DNA of 64,000 nt. It comes from Marasmius tenuissimus (lineage: Eukaryota > Basidiomycota > Agaricomycetes > Agaricales > Marasmiaceae). The first letter of the stretch is position 1. Each line of letters opens with the position of its first letter. Where the stretch lies: contig JAQOTA010000017.1 in NCBI GenBank assembly GCA_029532415.1, positions 248,001 to 312,000 on the forward strand. Reading direction: 5' to 3'. The notes under the pieces were generated by a model, which was not told where the DNA came from, searched no databases, and saw only the letters and a list, made by a program, of their open reading frames with translations. Positions 23,401-37,707 of the stretch are shown here, piece by piece. Made by a program: the position numbers and the translations under genes.

Positions 23401-24887
23401 AGAGATGGAAGAGCCCGGGGTCTGCATCATGGGATCCACACCTTCAGTGGCCCTGGACTTTTTCGTGACATTCACCTCGATCTCTGGTGGGGGTTGTCGT
23501 TTACGAGTGGCACACTGAGTTGGTGATGAGACGATAACTGAGTGAAGACTCAATGGTCCATTCTGGGAGTCGTTCGCAACAATTAATGAGGATACCTCCA
23601 CCTCCATATCGAGAGGCGTGGTGTTGACACCAACGGCTGGGACAGTCGAATTGCTTCCAGACTGCTTTTTCTTAATAAATAGTGTGTTGCTCCGTTGCGA
23701 TACTGACGCCTTTCGCCTGTTCTGATTGGGAGTGAGGGTTATTTGGTCGTTCAGGACGACAGAGGGATCATCAGATTGCTCATGCTTCACGGATAATGAC
23801 ATGTTTTGGTCGTCATCTCCTTTGCATGCCTTCCCGCGACCTTTTCTCCCGGGCTTCGCATTCACCGTTGCCGAAGGAAGAACGATTTCCCCTTGCACTT
23901 TCGGTTCAAACACCGCTGGCGGCTGATCATCACGAGAACACTGACTCTCGTTTGGGATACCGTTGGAGAGTTCCGAGTCCTTTGCTGAACGCTCGAACGC
24001 ACGAGCACTGAGTTCAATCAGAAGATGGAATAAGTGAGAAAACGATCACCACTTACATGTCAAGGTCCATGATAGTCAACTCGTATCCCGACTTCGCGTC
24101 TTTTTCGACACGTATAGACGAGATCGACATTTTATTTTGGCCGTCCAATAGAAGAACAGGATTAACGAGGTTGCCCCAAACTATCCCGTTAACACAGGAG
24201 CTCCCCTGTAGCTCGGGATGTAGGAGCAGAAGCTCGGCTCTACTCTGTGCCCGGCGGATCAGTACCATAGACAACTGAGTTCGATGAGTAACTCACACTG
24301 CACCATTGAGGCGGCGTGAGGTCTGGCGAAGTCTCCTCGAAGGATTCCGGGGTCTCTTCTGCTTTGAGGGATACCGATTCAACAGGTTGCGGCGGTTTCT
24401 TTCCCTTCCTTCCGTCAGGCGGTAACCATTTCACGGAGCTCTGAGACTTCTCGCCTTCAAAAAGTGACGTTGCGTTAGCCTGAAGCATCGCAGACAGTAA
24501 ATACTGCACACCTCTCTTGGCTGATTTCGTTGTAGTCCCTGCTACTCCCTCAACTTCAACAACGTCGTCGACCCCGACCTGCTGCTTTCGCGTATCTGCA
24601 CTCTGGTGAGATCGAATTTGAGCTGAGGGTATGGAGATCGGGTTCTTCCTCGGTCTACCGCGCTTTTTGCTGGAAGATGGTTGAGATGCCGAGGGATGGT
24701 GCGCATCTTCACCGAAAACTGAACCCTTCTCCTCTTGAACTGCTTGGTTCGGTAGGTCTGTCGTCGCTTCTGGAATGTGCCTCGCTTTTCCTTTGCCCTT
24801 CTCCTCTGCAGTGTAACGTGGCACCTCTACATCCATAGCTTCTGCTGTAGTGTCGAGCCCGCTGGGTCCCACATCACCTGCTGTCAT
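20452..24887 (-). CDS. large AT-hook and zinc-ribbon nuclear protein, unknown family
   Basis: Roughly 1,200 aa from several exons. The ATG at 24887 (MTAGDVGPSG) is preceded by a likely 5'-UTR intron. The first exon has a classic AT-hook, KKRGRPRKNP, among acidic/Ser-rich text. A 52-bp intron joins QWCS to SRAELLLLHPELQGS. A long disordered exon (23913-21994) carries many basic and Ser/Pro patches, including KPGRKGRGK. Further on, WYCFDCGKLNRQTLWRRRKCSSQRC shows a CxxC...CxxxxC zinc-ribbon-like set, followed by ordered segments (YFSLAAAETSSGFSLANAYN, PCVKQSKEMLSFLARYYGEV) and VLMALGHEIVVRVS. The layout resembles Agaricomycete proteins annotated as AlkB-like/2OG oxygenase relatives, but I see no HxD...H iron site, so no enzyme function is claimed. 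Probably a chromatin or DNA-binding protein. Confidence 0.68.
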
Positions 24888-25497
24888 GGACGCCGAGTAT
24901 GGTCTAGACAAGAATGAGGTAACCTGATGAGTGCTGAACGAGAAATTAGAAGATAAGAGCCGAACAAGGGCACACCTCAACAACCTAAGCTCCAGTCAAC
25001 CCCGGGAGCGATTGCACGCTGTCGTTTGTGATGCCTGGGGAAAGATGCGTATTTGTGGCTGCTTGTGCGCTACAAATGCTCTCGACAGCCTTCATTTAAT
25101 ATTTTCTCATCATCGATCATTGCAAAACGGTGAGATGATGTCAAAGCTGTATAGGAGAGCCTTGAGTTTTTGGAGTGCAGTGAACTGCTAGATGAATGAT
25201 ACAACGGAGGGTGGTGGTGGTGGTTGAAAAAGGGATTCAGGAAGCGAATTTCATGGAAGTCCAAAATTCGAATCTCCGATACATCTGACAGCGCCTCCAT
25301 GACTGTAACTCCAGTGTCTACTATCCATTGTCCAATGGCCTGATCACAGGAATGGTGCAAAGCTATCATCTGCTGCTGGACAGTAAAAGCATGTATATGT
25401 CATTATGTCCCAAGGAAATAATGATACATTAAATAGAGTCAAGTTGGTAAGCAGGATAGTAAATTCTGTGAGTCTAGAGTTCTAAGTTGGTAAGGTA
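24888..25497. other. intergenic spacer
   Basis: 610 bp holding the upstream region of the AT-hook gene and the 3' flank of the mannosidase gene. Only short open frames with no family signal; no RNA gene or repeat recognised. Confidence 0.4.
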
Positions 25498-27816
<2,319 letters not shown>

Positions 27817-28489
27817 AGGCGAATGAACTGCAGGTAATCATCCACCGAGTTGGATGATTCAGTAGCAGCGTGAGGTATCAGACGTCGGTAACGATTGGCA
27901 ATGGCGATGGTTGTGGGTGTAACTTTCTAAGCGACGGCAACGCCCCAACTGCCTGGGAATTTCTGCGTTTCGTTTTCTCCCAGTCACCACCATGTCCTGC
28001 AATGTACCTCAGCCTGCACCTCGAGACTAGCTCATTATAGAAAGCTGAAAGCGTGTCCCTGAGGGGAGAGTTTCTTCAAATATCTGGGTGATTGGCGGTC
28101 CTCGTCTGTGTTGAACCCGACGTTCAGATGACCTTCCCGCACATCCCGCTCGATGGTCTACGGATCTCTCCTCCATCAGCAAACCTCCCCACCTTCCTCT
28201 GTCTGATGGCGGGCAGCTTTTGGCGCTATTTTATCATGACTTGACCACCTCTTGAGTTTCTCATGGCACTTGAATCGGGCAACTGTATTTTACGACGTAT
28301 ATTTCCTTGTTCTGTATGTAGTTAGACATGCGGTAGTAATAGACGAACGATATGATATTCGAGAATCGTATCAACTGGCATTGTCAACCGCGCTGAGTAA
28401 CTGTTGAAAGTTGGAAATCAATCAAGTTGAATCCGGAGGTTGTTGGCCGCGCCCGCTTCACACCTCCAACCTTTACTTCCTCTACCGCC
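27817..28489. other. intergenic region between divergent genes
   Basis: 673 bp between the mannosidase start and the ANTH adaptor start, so it contains both promoters. No gene, repeat or RNA recognised. Confidence 0.4.
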
Positions 28490-31400
28490 ATGTCCAGTTA
28501 TGACAAGGTCGTCAAACTGGCCTGTAAACCCAAGGCAGCACCTCCAAAAGCCAAAGTAATCCATATCTCCTCCTTCTCCGGCCCAGTCTCATCTGGATTG
28601 AACAGTATTTAGACACAATCATCGCCGCAACCTGGTCAGAAGATGGTGCTATTCACGACGTTATTAAAGCCCTCGCTCCGCGTTTGAGGGAACCCAATGC
28701 AGTTGTACGCAAACAAACCGGCTCACTAATCTTCTTCGTGTCCTGACGACGGGAGTTTCTAGGTCGCTTTCAAGGCTTTGATCGTTTTACATACAATGAT
28801 ACGTAGCGGGGCCACAGACAACGTCCTCTCGTATCTCTCGTCGTCGGAAGTGCTCAGGTTGCGGAATATATCTACTGGGAATTGGGATGGTGCGCTCATA
28901 TTCAGACATGAAGTATCTTCGACGACTGAATGACCATCGCAGGATACACACCTCCCCAGAACCTACAGCACTACGCCCTCTACCTTGATTCCCGGATTCG
29001 AGCCTTCAGAGACCTTAAGCATGACGCGATCCGGGTTCAAGCCGAGACGAACCGAGATATGCGTAACAGTAACAACATCGACGAAGATAGCAACAATACT
29101 TACCGCGGACGTAGTAATGGAAGGTCGAACGCCCCATCAGCGCCAACCAGAAGCAAGACTATTATGGGTCGAAAGCTGAGGGTGATGACAGTAGAAAAGG
29201 GTTTGCTGAGGGAAACCAAAGCAGTTCACCATATGATTGGCAGTCTCGTTGAATGCCGAGTGCGTGTTCCGCGGAGATGCCTTCTTTACCACTCACCGAA
29301 TGGACGTTTTTCACCCTCAGTTTTATCTGGACGACTTGGAAGATGAGCTGACAACCACAGCTTTGCGTATGCTTGTCAAAGATCTTCTTATCCTCTTTCA
29401 AGCCGGCAACGAGGGTGTCATCAACGTGCTCGGTATGGATCACCCGTTGTGAAAGTCGGCCACCACTCACTATTATCCGCCTCAGAACACTACTTTGAGA
29501 TGTCGCACATTGATGCTGAAGAGGCGCTATCTATCTACCGGCAATTCTGCGCACAAACGGAGAAGGTAGTCGAGTATCTAGGCGTCGCTAAAAAGCTACA
29601 GAACTTGCTTAACGTTCCGATCCCCAATCTTAAACATGTGCGGGATACATCTCATCTTTTCCGTCATTTCATTGATTTGAAAAATCTTAGGCACCCGTTT
29701 CACTTGTTGGCGCCCTCGAAGAGTACCTTAATGACCCCAACTTCGAGCAAAATCGAATCGAATACAAGACAAACAAAGAAGCTGCATCTCGAAACGCAAA
29801 CAAGAAAACAGCCAAGAAAGGTTCGTTTTCTCTAATGTTTGCGCTTCAATGTATCGACGAGCTGCTTTTAGATCGCTCTCCCGTACCTCCGTTACCAACT
29901 TCACCATCCTCTGCAACCTCATCCACTTCCTCGTCTCAAGCAGGCGCTGCGACTACTTCCAAGCCTCAGGAAGTTGCCGACTTCTTCTCAGCAATCGAAC
30001 AAGAGCAGCCTACGATGTTTAATCCTCAGACTAATAGGTAATTTGATTATCTTTCCGGTCCCAAAACCTGCTGACCCTATGTTATAGTCCAAGTACCGCG
30101 TACTTCCAGCAGCAGCAAACCGCCAATCCGTTCGCGATGAGACAAATGCAGATGGCAACAGGGCAACCATTTGCGATGCAACCTCAACCGACTGGATTTA
30201 TGATGCCCCAACAAACAGCTTTCCAGGGTGCACCAAATCCATTTGGTATGCAACAGCAACAGCAACTCCAGGCGCAACCAACAGGTCACCGACCGTTTTC
30301 CTCCTTCATACCACAGAACGACACCCTACAGCCACCCCAACAGACAGGATTCCTCCAGCCGCAGGCTACCGGCTCAAATCCCTTCAGGCAAAGCATGCTC
30401 ATGCCGCAGTCGACGGGTATGGCTCTGTTCGGGGTTGCAGGTGGAGGCGGGAGCAGCTTCGGCGGACAAGGCGGCCAAAGTCAGAATCTCGCACAGCAAC
30501 CCACAGGTGCCTTCCAGAATATGGGCTTTGGTGCTACTGGGCAGAATCAAGGAATGCCGGCGTGGGGCAACATGAATGGCGGCTTCAATCAACAGCCTCA
30601 GCAACCCCAGGCAATATCGGCGACATCCTCTGCTTTCACACCCTCGTCTTCCACACCGATGTCGCCGTCGAACCTTCCAGCACGACCGGCATCCACGCCA
30701 CTGACCTCACTGGCCTCTTCTGGTCCGTCATCGTCATCTCCGCCTGCCGCGCAACCGGTGAAAACCCATCAAACGGGGACAAGGAATCCCTTTGGACCAA
30801 TATCCCAACCCCCGCCTCCGCCCGTTCCAAAAGCCCCAACACTCATGGAGTTGGCAATGGGCATTGGTAACGTCAATCTGAATGGCCAGCCATCTCAGCA
30901 ACAGCAGCAACAACAACAGCAACAACCGATGAACGCCGCACCACATCAGTCTTCAACTCCCACGGGCTTTGGAGGTTTCAGTTTCTCGAACAGCGCGTTG
31001 AGTCCTGGTGCTACCGACATGTCAGGCATCGCCTCGTCGTTCGCATTCAATAACACGAATGGCACCTCAAACGAAAGCAACCCCCAATTATCCGCTCTCA
31101 CTCCCTTGGGCTCACAGGACACTTCGACTACGACTACCAAGTCGACGTTTTCTGATTCGTTGTTTTCATCCTCGCTTTCGAGCCAGCCCACAGGTGCAAC
31201 GACCACCTCTTCAATTGCATCACCTCCTCTTGCCTCGCCGTTGAGCAGTCAGATGACAGGGTTTCCTGGGCTTAAGCCGTTTAAACCGTCATCGTCGTTC
31301 GGCGCCACGCTCTTGGAATCCCTTCCGCCTCCACCTGGCTCGGCACCCACTACGCCTTCCCTCGGAGGGGGTCCAACTTCCGCGACATCGATGCCAAGCG

Positions 31401-31795
31401 GGTCGACCGGTTTGGGTGGCTCGAACGCCCAATCCACTAGTTCATTTGGATCGGGGTCAGCCCTGGGATCCACTGTCGGCCAAGGCCTGCGCCCACAGAT
31501 GACGGGCAATCCTGCAGCCAACCCCTTCCGGGCAACGATGTTTGGCTCAGTTGGCGGTGGTGGTATGTCCCCAGGCGCAGGATCTCCCTTCCCCTCACTC
31601 ACCAGTCAGCCTTCTGGAGCCAAATTTGGGGTAGGACAAGGAAACACAGGAGCGCCCGGAAACAGCTTTGGTGGGTCGCCCACAGGCTCAATGGGGAGTA
31701 GCTTGTTTGGGACGAGTGGGATGCCCTCATTCGGGTCATTCAATCCCCAACAGCAGCAGCAGCAACAACAACAAAATGCTCCATCTTTGATTTAG
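28490..31795 (+). CDS. AP180/CALM-type ANTH-domain clathrin adaptor (Yap1801-like)
   Basis: The start MSSYDKVVKLACKPKAAPPK is the ANTH N-terminus with the PI(4,5)P2-binding KPKAAPPKAK. It is followed by YLDTIIAATWSEDGAIHDVI, VAFKALIVLHTMIRSG, YALYLDSRIRAFRDLKHD, FYLDDLEDELTTTALRMLVKD, HYFEMSHIDAEEALSIYRQF and a C-terminal helix. After about residue 300 a 550-aa Gln/Pro/Ser/Gly-rich tail carries at least five NPF motifs (TANPF, APNPF, GSNPF, RNPFG, AANPF), which bind EH domains, and seven exact LxxQxTG motifs. Two polyglutamine runs are encoded by CAR repeats. Known role: recruits clathrin and cargo (synaptobrevin-like v-SNARE) during endocytosis at the plasma membrane. About eight exons; the last is long. 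Confidence 0.9.
30897..30926 (+). repeat. CAR (polyglutamine) microsatellite
   Basis: An in-frame (CAG/CAA) run within the ANTH adaptor encodes about ten glutamines. A second run lies at about 31749-31773 near the C-terminus. Mixed CAG/CAA codons suggest stability and selection for glutamine. Confidence 0.8.
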
Positions 31796-32230
31796 TCTTC
31801 TACCTTGTTATGACTTGACTTCTTTTTCGTCTTTACATTTTTCGGATAATGATTCGGATCATTTCGATCAACAACGCTCATTGGATTTCCTATACCTAGT
31901 TTACGATTTTACGCGTAGCTCTCTAACTGATTCCCTTCCTTCATTCTCCTTATCTTCTTGCGCCTACGTCACTCTTTTTCCCGGCCAATCTTTTGTGGTC
32001 CTTTGCAATCGTATTATCATTATTTTACGGGTACATGTTCATCATTATTGTAGCATCTCATTCCACACTTATACGGTCTCCAGACGATACAATTGCTTCC
32101 AGACCTATCCATATGTGGGATGCGTGAGAGACTGTACGGTGCACACAAAGGGTCGCCGCGCTTTGTTCGGTTTGGGATCACTTTCTCTTACCACCATCAC
32201 CACCAACAAACCACTTCCTCCCCAACCACA
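31796..32230. other. intergenic region, pyrimidine-rich
   Basis: 435 bp with a strongly C/T-rich first half, probably the 3' UTR of the ANTH gene and the promoter/5' UTR of the histone chaperone gene. The CT-rich run ending near 32225 is like fungal core promoters. No gene seen. Confidence 0.4.
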
Positions 32231-33760
32231 ATGTCTGCGTGAGTGCCACTTCCATGGTCCCCTTTCGTACCATTCGAACCTATACGTTGACCAGTGAAAA
32301 ACCAAACGAAAGCCTCCCAACGCCCGACAAGACGCCTCAACCAGAAGTCTCCGAGATGTCGGCTGAGACCGCTATAGAGCTCGCCAAACGCGCTTTCGCA
32401 CTCAAAAAATACGAACAGTCAATTGAATACTACGGTAGAGCCCTCGAGGTCGTGTAAGTCGCGTCTGGCTTCTTTCTTCGGTCCGGTTTTGACGCGTCGC
32501 CCACGAACAGAACCGAAGAAGTTGGCGATGATTCTCCTCGAGTTGCAGCTTTGTATTTCTCTTATGGACAGGCACTGCTGGAAAACGCGATTTCTCAGAA
32601 TGCTGTTTTAGGGAAGGAACAGCAGCAGGAGGATGAACCAGAAGAAAACAAAGGTGCGTGATGCCCACGCCTCTGAACGACTGTTAAATTTGGGGCTTAT
32701 GCTTCTCCTTCATTCCAGCTTCAGGATCCAAAAACGGCCCCATCCTCTCATTTTCAGGGGATGCAGAAGAACCAACGGAAGAGGATCCTGCGGTAGATCT
32801 TTTTGCACAAGCAGCGGAGGCGGTTGCAGAGGCGGCGGCTGCCGAAAAGGAAGAGGAGGAGGAAGATGACGATGGTGAACCTGAAGATGACTTCAATGCC
32901 GCATGGGAGGTATTCGAGCTTGCTCGCGCAATATACGAGAAGGAAAGGAGCAAAGATTCTAGCAACGAGGAAGTGGCTCTGAAGCTGGCCGACACATATA
33001 TTGCGCTTGGGGATGTGTCACTCGAAACTGGTGCGTCAATTTCACGCAAATTCTCCGGTCTCATCGAGTTAAACGTGGCCTTTGTCAGAAAAATTCGACC
33101 AGGCTATCAACGACTATGAATCTGCTCTCGAATTGAAGAAAGATCTCCTACCCCTCTCATCTCGCCAAATTGCTGAAGCACACTACAAGTTATGTATCGT
33201 GCTCGATCTTACATCCGGCCGATTGTCAGACGCAATCTCGCATGCACTAAAGGCGCACGAAAGTATAACAAGTCGGTTGAGCGAACTAGGAGTAGCGCAA
33301 TCCAATGCTAGTTCGACAACAAAACCCAACACCGACGCGAAAGGGAAGGGGAAAGGAAAAGCGGCATCGGGTGAATCAGTGGCCAGTCTGACACCAGCAC
33401 AGGTTGAAGCTGAAATCAAAGAGCTGGAAGGTCTTAAGGAGGACCTGGCGATGAAGGTACGGCAGGAAGCATTCGGTCCTTTACATGTTCTAAGGTTCTA
33501 TTCAGATTGAGGAATTGAAGACGTCACCAAACGACTCTCTCCAAGAATCCGCGCCCGCTCTTGCCGCGAAGGCCCTCGACAAGGAGCTGAATGCAACCAC
33601 TTCCGCCTCAAGTGGTCCCAGTGTCGTCAACGATCTGACAAAAGTAGTGAGAAAAAAGAAGAATCCGCAGGCGGCAGCAGAATCATCAAAACGCAAAGCT
33701 GAGGACGATGGGGAGGTGTCGGGCTCGGAGAAGAAGCCCAAATTGGATACCGGTAACTGA
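32231..33760 (+). CDS. NASP: NASP/Sim3/Hif1-type histone chaperone
   Basis: A tiny first exon (ATG TCT GC, 32231-32238) is followed by an intron 32239-32294. The TPR array starts TAIELAKRAFALKKYEQSIE, continues with RVAALYFSYGQALLENAI, is interrupted by a very acidic insert (EEEEEDDDGEPEDD), and resumes with AAWEVFELARAIYEKE and LADTYIALGDVSLETEKFDQ, then the SHNi-TPR segment SRQIAEAHYKLCIVLDLTSG. A coiled coil (EVEIKELEGLKEDLAMK-like) and a basic C-terminal tail with KRKAEDD and KKPKL, a likely nuclear localisation signal, follow. Known role: binds H3-H4 and, in fission yeast (Sim3), escorts CENP-A. The acidic insert within the TPRs is a hallmark of this family. Confidence 0.9.
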
Positions 33761-33821
33761 GGTCGACTACATACAATATCTGATTCATTTACATGGTTAT
33801 TTTGCTACGAACATCCCGCTG

Positions 33822-35340
33822 TCAGAACGGTACTGTCGTCGCACTGATCTTATTGTGCTTGTACTGCTTTTTGCCCGTTCCGAACTCTCCAACGACGTGA
33901 CCGCTTTGTGCTTTACTTCTCAACATGTACTTGTAGATGACGAGGCCCTCCAGTCCAACAGGACCCCGCGCGTGTATCCGACCTGTGCTGATCCCAACTT
34001 CCGTACCAAATCCGTATCGGAAACCGTCTGCGAAGCGGGTGCTTGCGTTCACAAACGTTCCCGCAGAGTCGACTCCTCTGCAGAAGGCAGACGCGGTTTC
34101 CTGTGACTCGGTGACGATGCTATCCGTATGGTGTGAGGAATGCGAATTGATCCATTGAATGGCGGCAGATAAAGATGGAACAACGACTACAGAAATCGTG
34201 AGGTCGAGGTGTTCTGTGGTATACGATGAGGGCTCGGAAGGGAAGACATGTGTCTGAAATTTTGAATGAGGAGTGGACTCCTTGAGAGCTTCCAGACTTT
34301 TGGGATCACATAAAAGCTTCACATTGGCCGCCAAAAGGGCATTGGCGACGGATGGCCATATTGAGCGCACAACCCCATCGTGTAGGATGAGGGTCTCCGC
34401 GGAGTTGCACGCAGAGGGATAGTCGGTCTATTGTGAATATTAAGTCAGTCGGTCAAAAGACTGAAGAAAGGTGGGAGAATAACCTTTGAATCGACTGCGA
34501 TCCGCACAGATTTTTCTAAATCGGCGTGCTCGTCCAGATAAACAGAGCAGAGACCATCAGCATGCCCCATGACAGGGATACGCGTACTGTTCTGGATGTT
34601 TCGAACGAGACTGTTGCTTCCTCTGGGAATAACAAGATCGATATACTGGTCGAGTTCGAGTAGAGAAGAAACCTCTGCTCGTGTTTGTATGGTTTGCACA
34701 TAAGTCGACGGAAGTGCAGTTTTGGCGAGACCTGCAGATATGGCCTTTGACAGGAGCGACGCTGTTCGGTTGGACTCTTTGCCGCCCTTCAAAATGGCAG
34801 CATTCCCTTAAGGATTATTTGAGTAAATCTCTCGCTATCAGAAGAGGTACGCATACCTGACTTGATTGCCAGTGAAGCAATATTCACAACGACTTCTGGC
34901 CTGGCTTCGAAGATCACCAAAAGCACACCGATTGGGCACGACACTCGATACAGTTCCAGTTCGTCATCGAGCTCAGATGCGTAAGTGACAGAACCAGTGG
35001 GGTCGGGGAGATTTGCTACATCGAGAACTCCTTGTAGCATCGAGTCCCATTTATCGCCCTTATTTAGATCGAGTCGCTTCAGGAGAGATTCCGACATTCG
35101 TCCGGCATCAACCTCTTGTTTTGCTGCCTAAAAGTGATCAGCTCGAGCCCCATTGAAGAGCGTCGAGGCAAATACCACAAGATCTTCTTCATTGGCCCGT
35201 AAAATTTCTGCCTTGTTCAATTCCAATGCATTTTTTATCTCGTGAAGGGCCTTTATTCTCTCGTCCGATGAAGTCAACTGAGATTCTTCGAAGGCAACTT
35301 TTGCAGCCTTTGCGATGTCTTGTGCGGTCGAATTAGTCAT
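33822..35340 (-). CDS. PRO2: gamma-glutamyl phosphate reductase
   Basis: Four or so exons. Start MTNSTAQDIAKAAKVAFEES at 35340; the frame is open further upstream, but the family N-terminus fits this ATG. Segments: VDAGRMSESLLKRLDL, SCPIGVLLVIFEARPEVVVN, ASLAIKSGNAAILKGGKESN (NAD(P)H-binding region), IDLVIPRGSNSLVRNIQNST, IPVMGHADGLCSVYLDEHAD, DYPSACNSAETLILH with the catalytic Cys, and GPVGLEGLVIYKYML near the end. Known role: second step of proline synthesis, NADPH-dependent reduction of gamma-glutamyl phosphate to glutamate semialdehyde, which cyclises to P5C. No defects. Divergent from CDC24. Confidence 0.93.
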
Positions 35341-35551
35341 GGGGAGAGAAGTAAAGAATGAAAACGAGTCAGAAAGGATTGAGTTGATAATGAGGTTAAG
35401 ATAAGATAAGATGGACTTATTAGTGTTGCTGCCCATGCTGCAACTATGTGACTTAATCAATTACTGACCAATAGCTCAGCGCTCAGCGCTCAACAGCGAG
35501 AACTGGGGTTCTCAAGATGCGCATTACCACCTTTCTAATAGAGTGACAACA

Positions 35552-37666
35552 ATGTCGAAGCCCGGCACCACCTCCATCTCTCCGCTACTCAGAACTTGCT
35601 CCTCCTTGTACACTCGCCTGACGCGCCTGGAACGTTTGGCACTTTCGCTAGACCCGTTTGAGGAAGAGCTGGAGGATCCAGTTGAGGGTATACGCGACAT
35701 TTTCCTGCTCGGGACCCCGCTGGTCTCTCTATACAACTTGCTTCCCCCTCATTATCCTCGCATAAAGCTCGATTCGGAAGTCTTTGCCGACGATGAACAT
35801 TCTCGACGGTTGTCTGTAGCTCTCTTTGCGACGAATGCGTCGCAGTTTCTGCGCTGCGAGCGGTTTAATTGGGATGATCTCAAGTCTGGCGACGGTTTGC
35901 AGAAGGTGAATTCGCCAGTTCGACTCGGAAGTCATGCGCCTTGCCATTAGCACTGACTTTTTCCAGGCCGCCCAGGCTGTGCATCTAATATTGGACAAGT
36001 GCTCAGAGGCCGGACAGGCAATTGAGTTTGTGGAGATTGAGCATATGACTGACAACTCTCGAATACTTGGGCCACCTACGCGCTTACTGGAGCAATGGGA
36101 AGACTGGGTACGCCAAACAATCCAATCTGAAAGGGAGTATGTCGAGCAGATAGGGGTACTCGAGGTTGGTGGAGTTGTGAACGATATCCCACCTTCAGAA
36201 TCGCTCATTCCCTGACAGGAATACTCGATGGATCCTGAAATACGCGCGTCTTTGGGAAAGGAGATTGTTGACTACGTATTTCCCAGGAACTTCTTCACCT
36301 TCATGCGTAAATTCTGTATTCGGATGGAGTCTACCAGAACTTTACCATGGTGGGAACAGTGTTGGGGACGTCTCTTTACGGGCTACGTGAGTCGGCCTGA
36401 TTTGCGTTGCTTCATCGTCTGAGCTTATATCCCCATGCTAGGCTGAGGATATTGGAATACTATACAAAATCTACTGCGTGAACCGAATTCTAGCACAAGA
36501 GAAATTACAAGAGCTCAAAAATAGCTCTTTGGAGGTATGTACATGTGTACGGGCGGTTCATCAGGATCGCTCATGACCATCTCAAAGTTCCCCAAAGGAC
36601 ACGTCACATTACTTTTGGATGCACCATTCAAGCATCTGACAGCATACCTCAAGAGGCTCGAGGTAGCGTGTCTTGTCGTGAACTGTTTCCCTCCGTCTCA
36701 TAAGTCACTTGTAGACCCTCATTTTCCTTTCCGCTTCCCTGGAACACCCTCACCACTTAGTACTGGTCGATGCCCGAGACGCGATCGAGCGAAAGCTTGA
36801 CAGTGTCGCCGCAGCGCAAGAGGAAGCAGTGACTGAACAAAAGGTCGAAAGCTTACAAACCCGGATCGTCGACTGGAAAGGGTTGAACCCCACCAACCCA
36901 TCTGAGTTGGGCGGATTCCTACATGAAGGCCAGCTGCTCGTACGCAAGAACGATGTCTTCCAGCTCCTATACGTATTCCTTTTTCAGCAGATCCTCATGT
37001 ATTGCGACGAAGTTTTACCAGAGCCCTCGCGGAGGGGAAAACGCAAACTCTCGTCGGCTTCGATCTCGAACGCATCAGATGAGGCGGTTGTACCGAGAAA
37101 GTTGAACATCAAGGGTTGCATTCGAACATCCCGAATCACGAAGATCAGGACTTCGACAATGGAGAGAATGGAAGGTACGTAGATTCTGGATCCTATAACA
37201 AGTCTAAGATACATCAAATTTGGTTCTCCTAGGGTCTCGGTCGAAGCTATATAGCGTAGTGACCTTAGTGGCTGGGCACGAGACGCTTGCACTAATATGC
37301 CAAACCGCGGCTCAAATGAGCGAGTGGCATCGGTCGCTGGATTACGCGCTAGAGTCTACGATGACTATCGCCATAACGAGCCCCCATCCCGGATCCGGAC
37401 CTGACAACACACCCACGGCCAAAGCGCTCGCCAGAGTCCATCTCGACGATGGCACATTCATGATTGCGTTGATTCACCCTGTCCAGTTCGATGAGCTGGT
37501 GACGACCATTGAGCGAAGGCTACGTCGGCTGGGAAGGATCCGGACCCGAGATACGTCAGTAGGGATGAAGGCAGGAGATGGGTCTACGGTTCCAATCACG
37601 TCCGGGGACGACTGTGGAGGTCTTTTCTCTACGGACAATGTTACGGAGCTGTATGTTCAAAGCTAG
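35552..37666 (+). CDS. CDC24: Cdc24-like Rho guanine nucleotide exchange factor
   Basis: Multi-exon, convergent with the next minus-strand gene. The N-terminal CH-like domain is Cdc24-type: CSSLYTRLTRLERLALSLD, then GIRDIFLLGTPLVSLYNLLP. The DH domain begins WVRQTIQSEREYVEQIGVLE and shows FFTFMRKFCIRMES, LFTGYAEDIGILYKIYCVN and APFKHLTAYLKRLE. The PH domain starts GGFLHEGQLLVRKNDVFQLL with YVFLFQQILMYCDE. After a Ser/Thr/Pro linker, ARVHLDDGTFMIALIHPVQF begins a PB1-like domain that in yeast Cdc24 binds Bem1. Known role: activates Cdc42 to set polarity and tip growth. Start at 35552 chosen as the first ATG with a Cdc24-like start. Confidence 0.87.
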
Positions 37667-37707
37667 TAGCAATCGACCTTTTAGGGCAGGGAGAAGGGAT
37701 TGAACCT

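Noticed and set aside
27817..28489. tRNA or other small RNA gene in the intergenic regions
   Set aside because: I searched by eye for paired A and B boxes in this and the other gaps and found none convincing; a covariance search would be needed to exclude it.
31796..32230. Possible gene in the long plus-strand open frame
   Set aside because: The frame is pyrimidine-rich and has no domain; it fits UTR and promoter.
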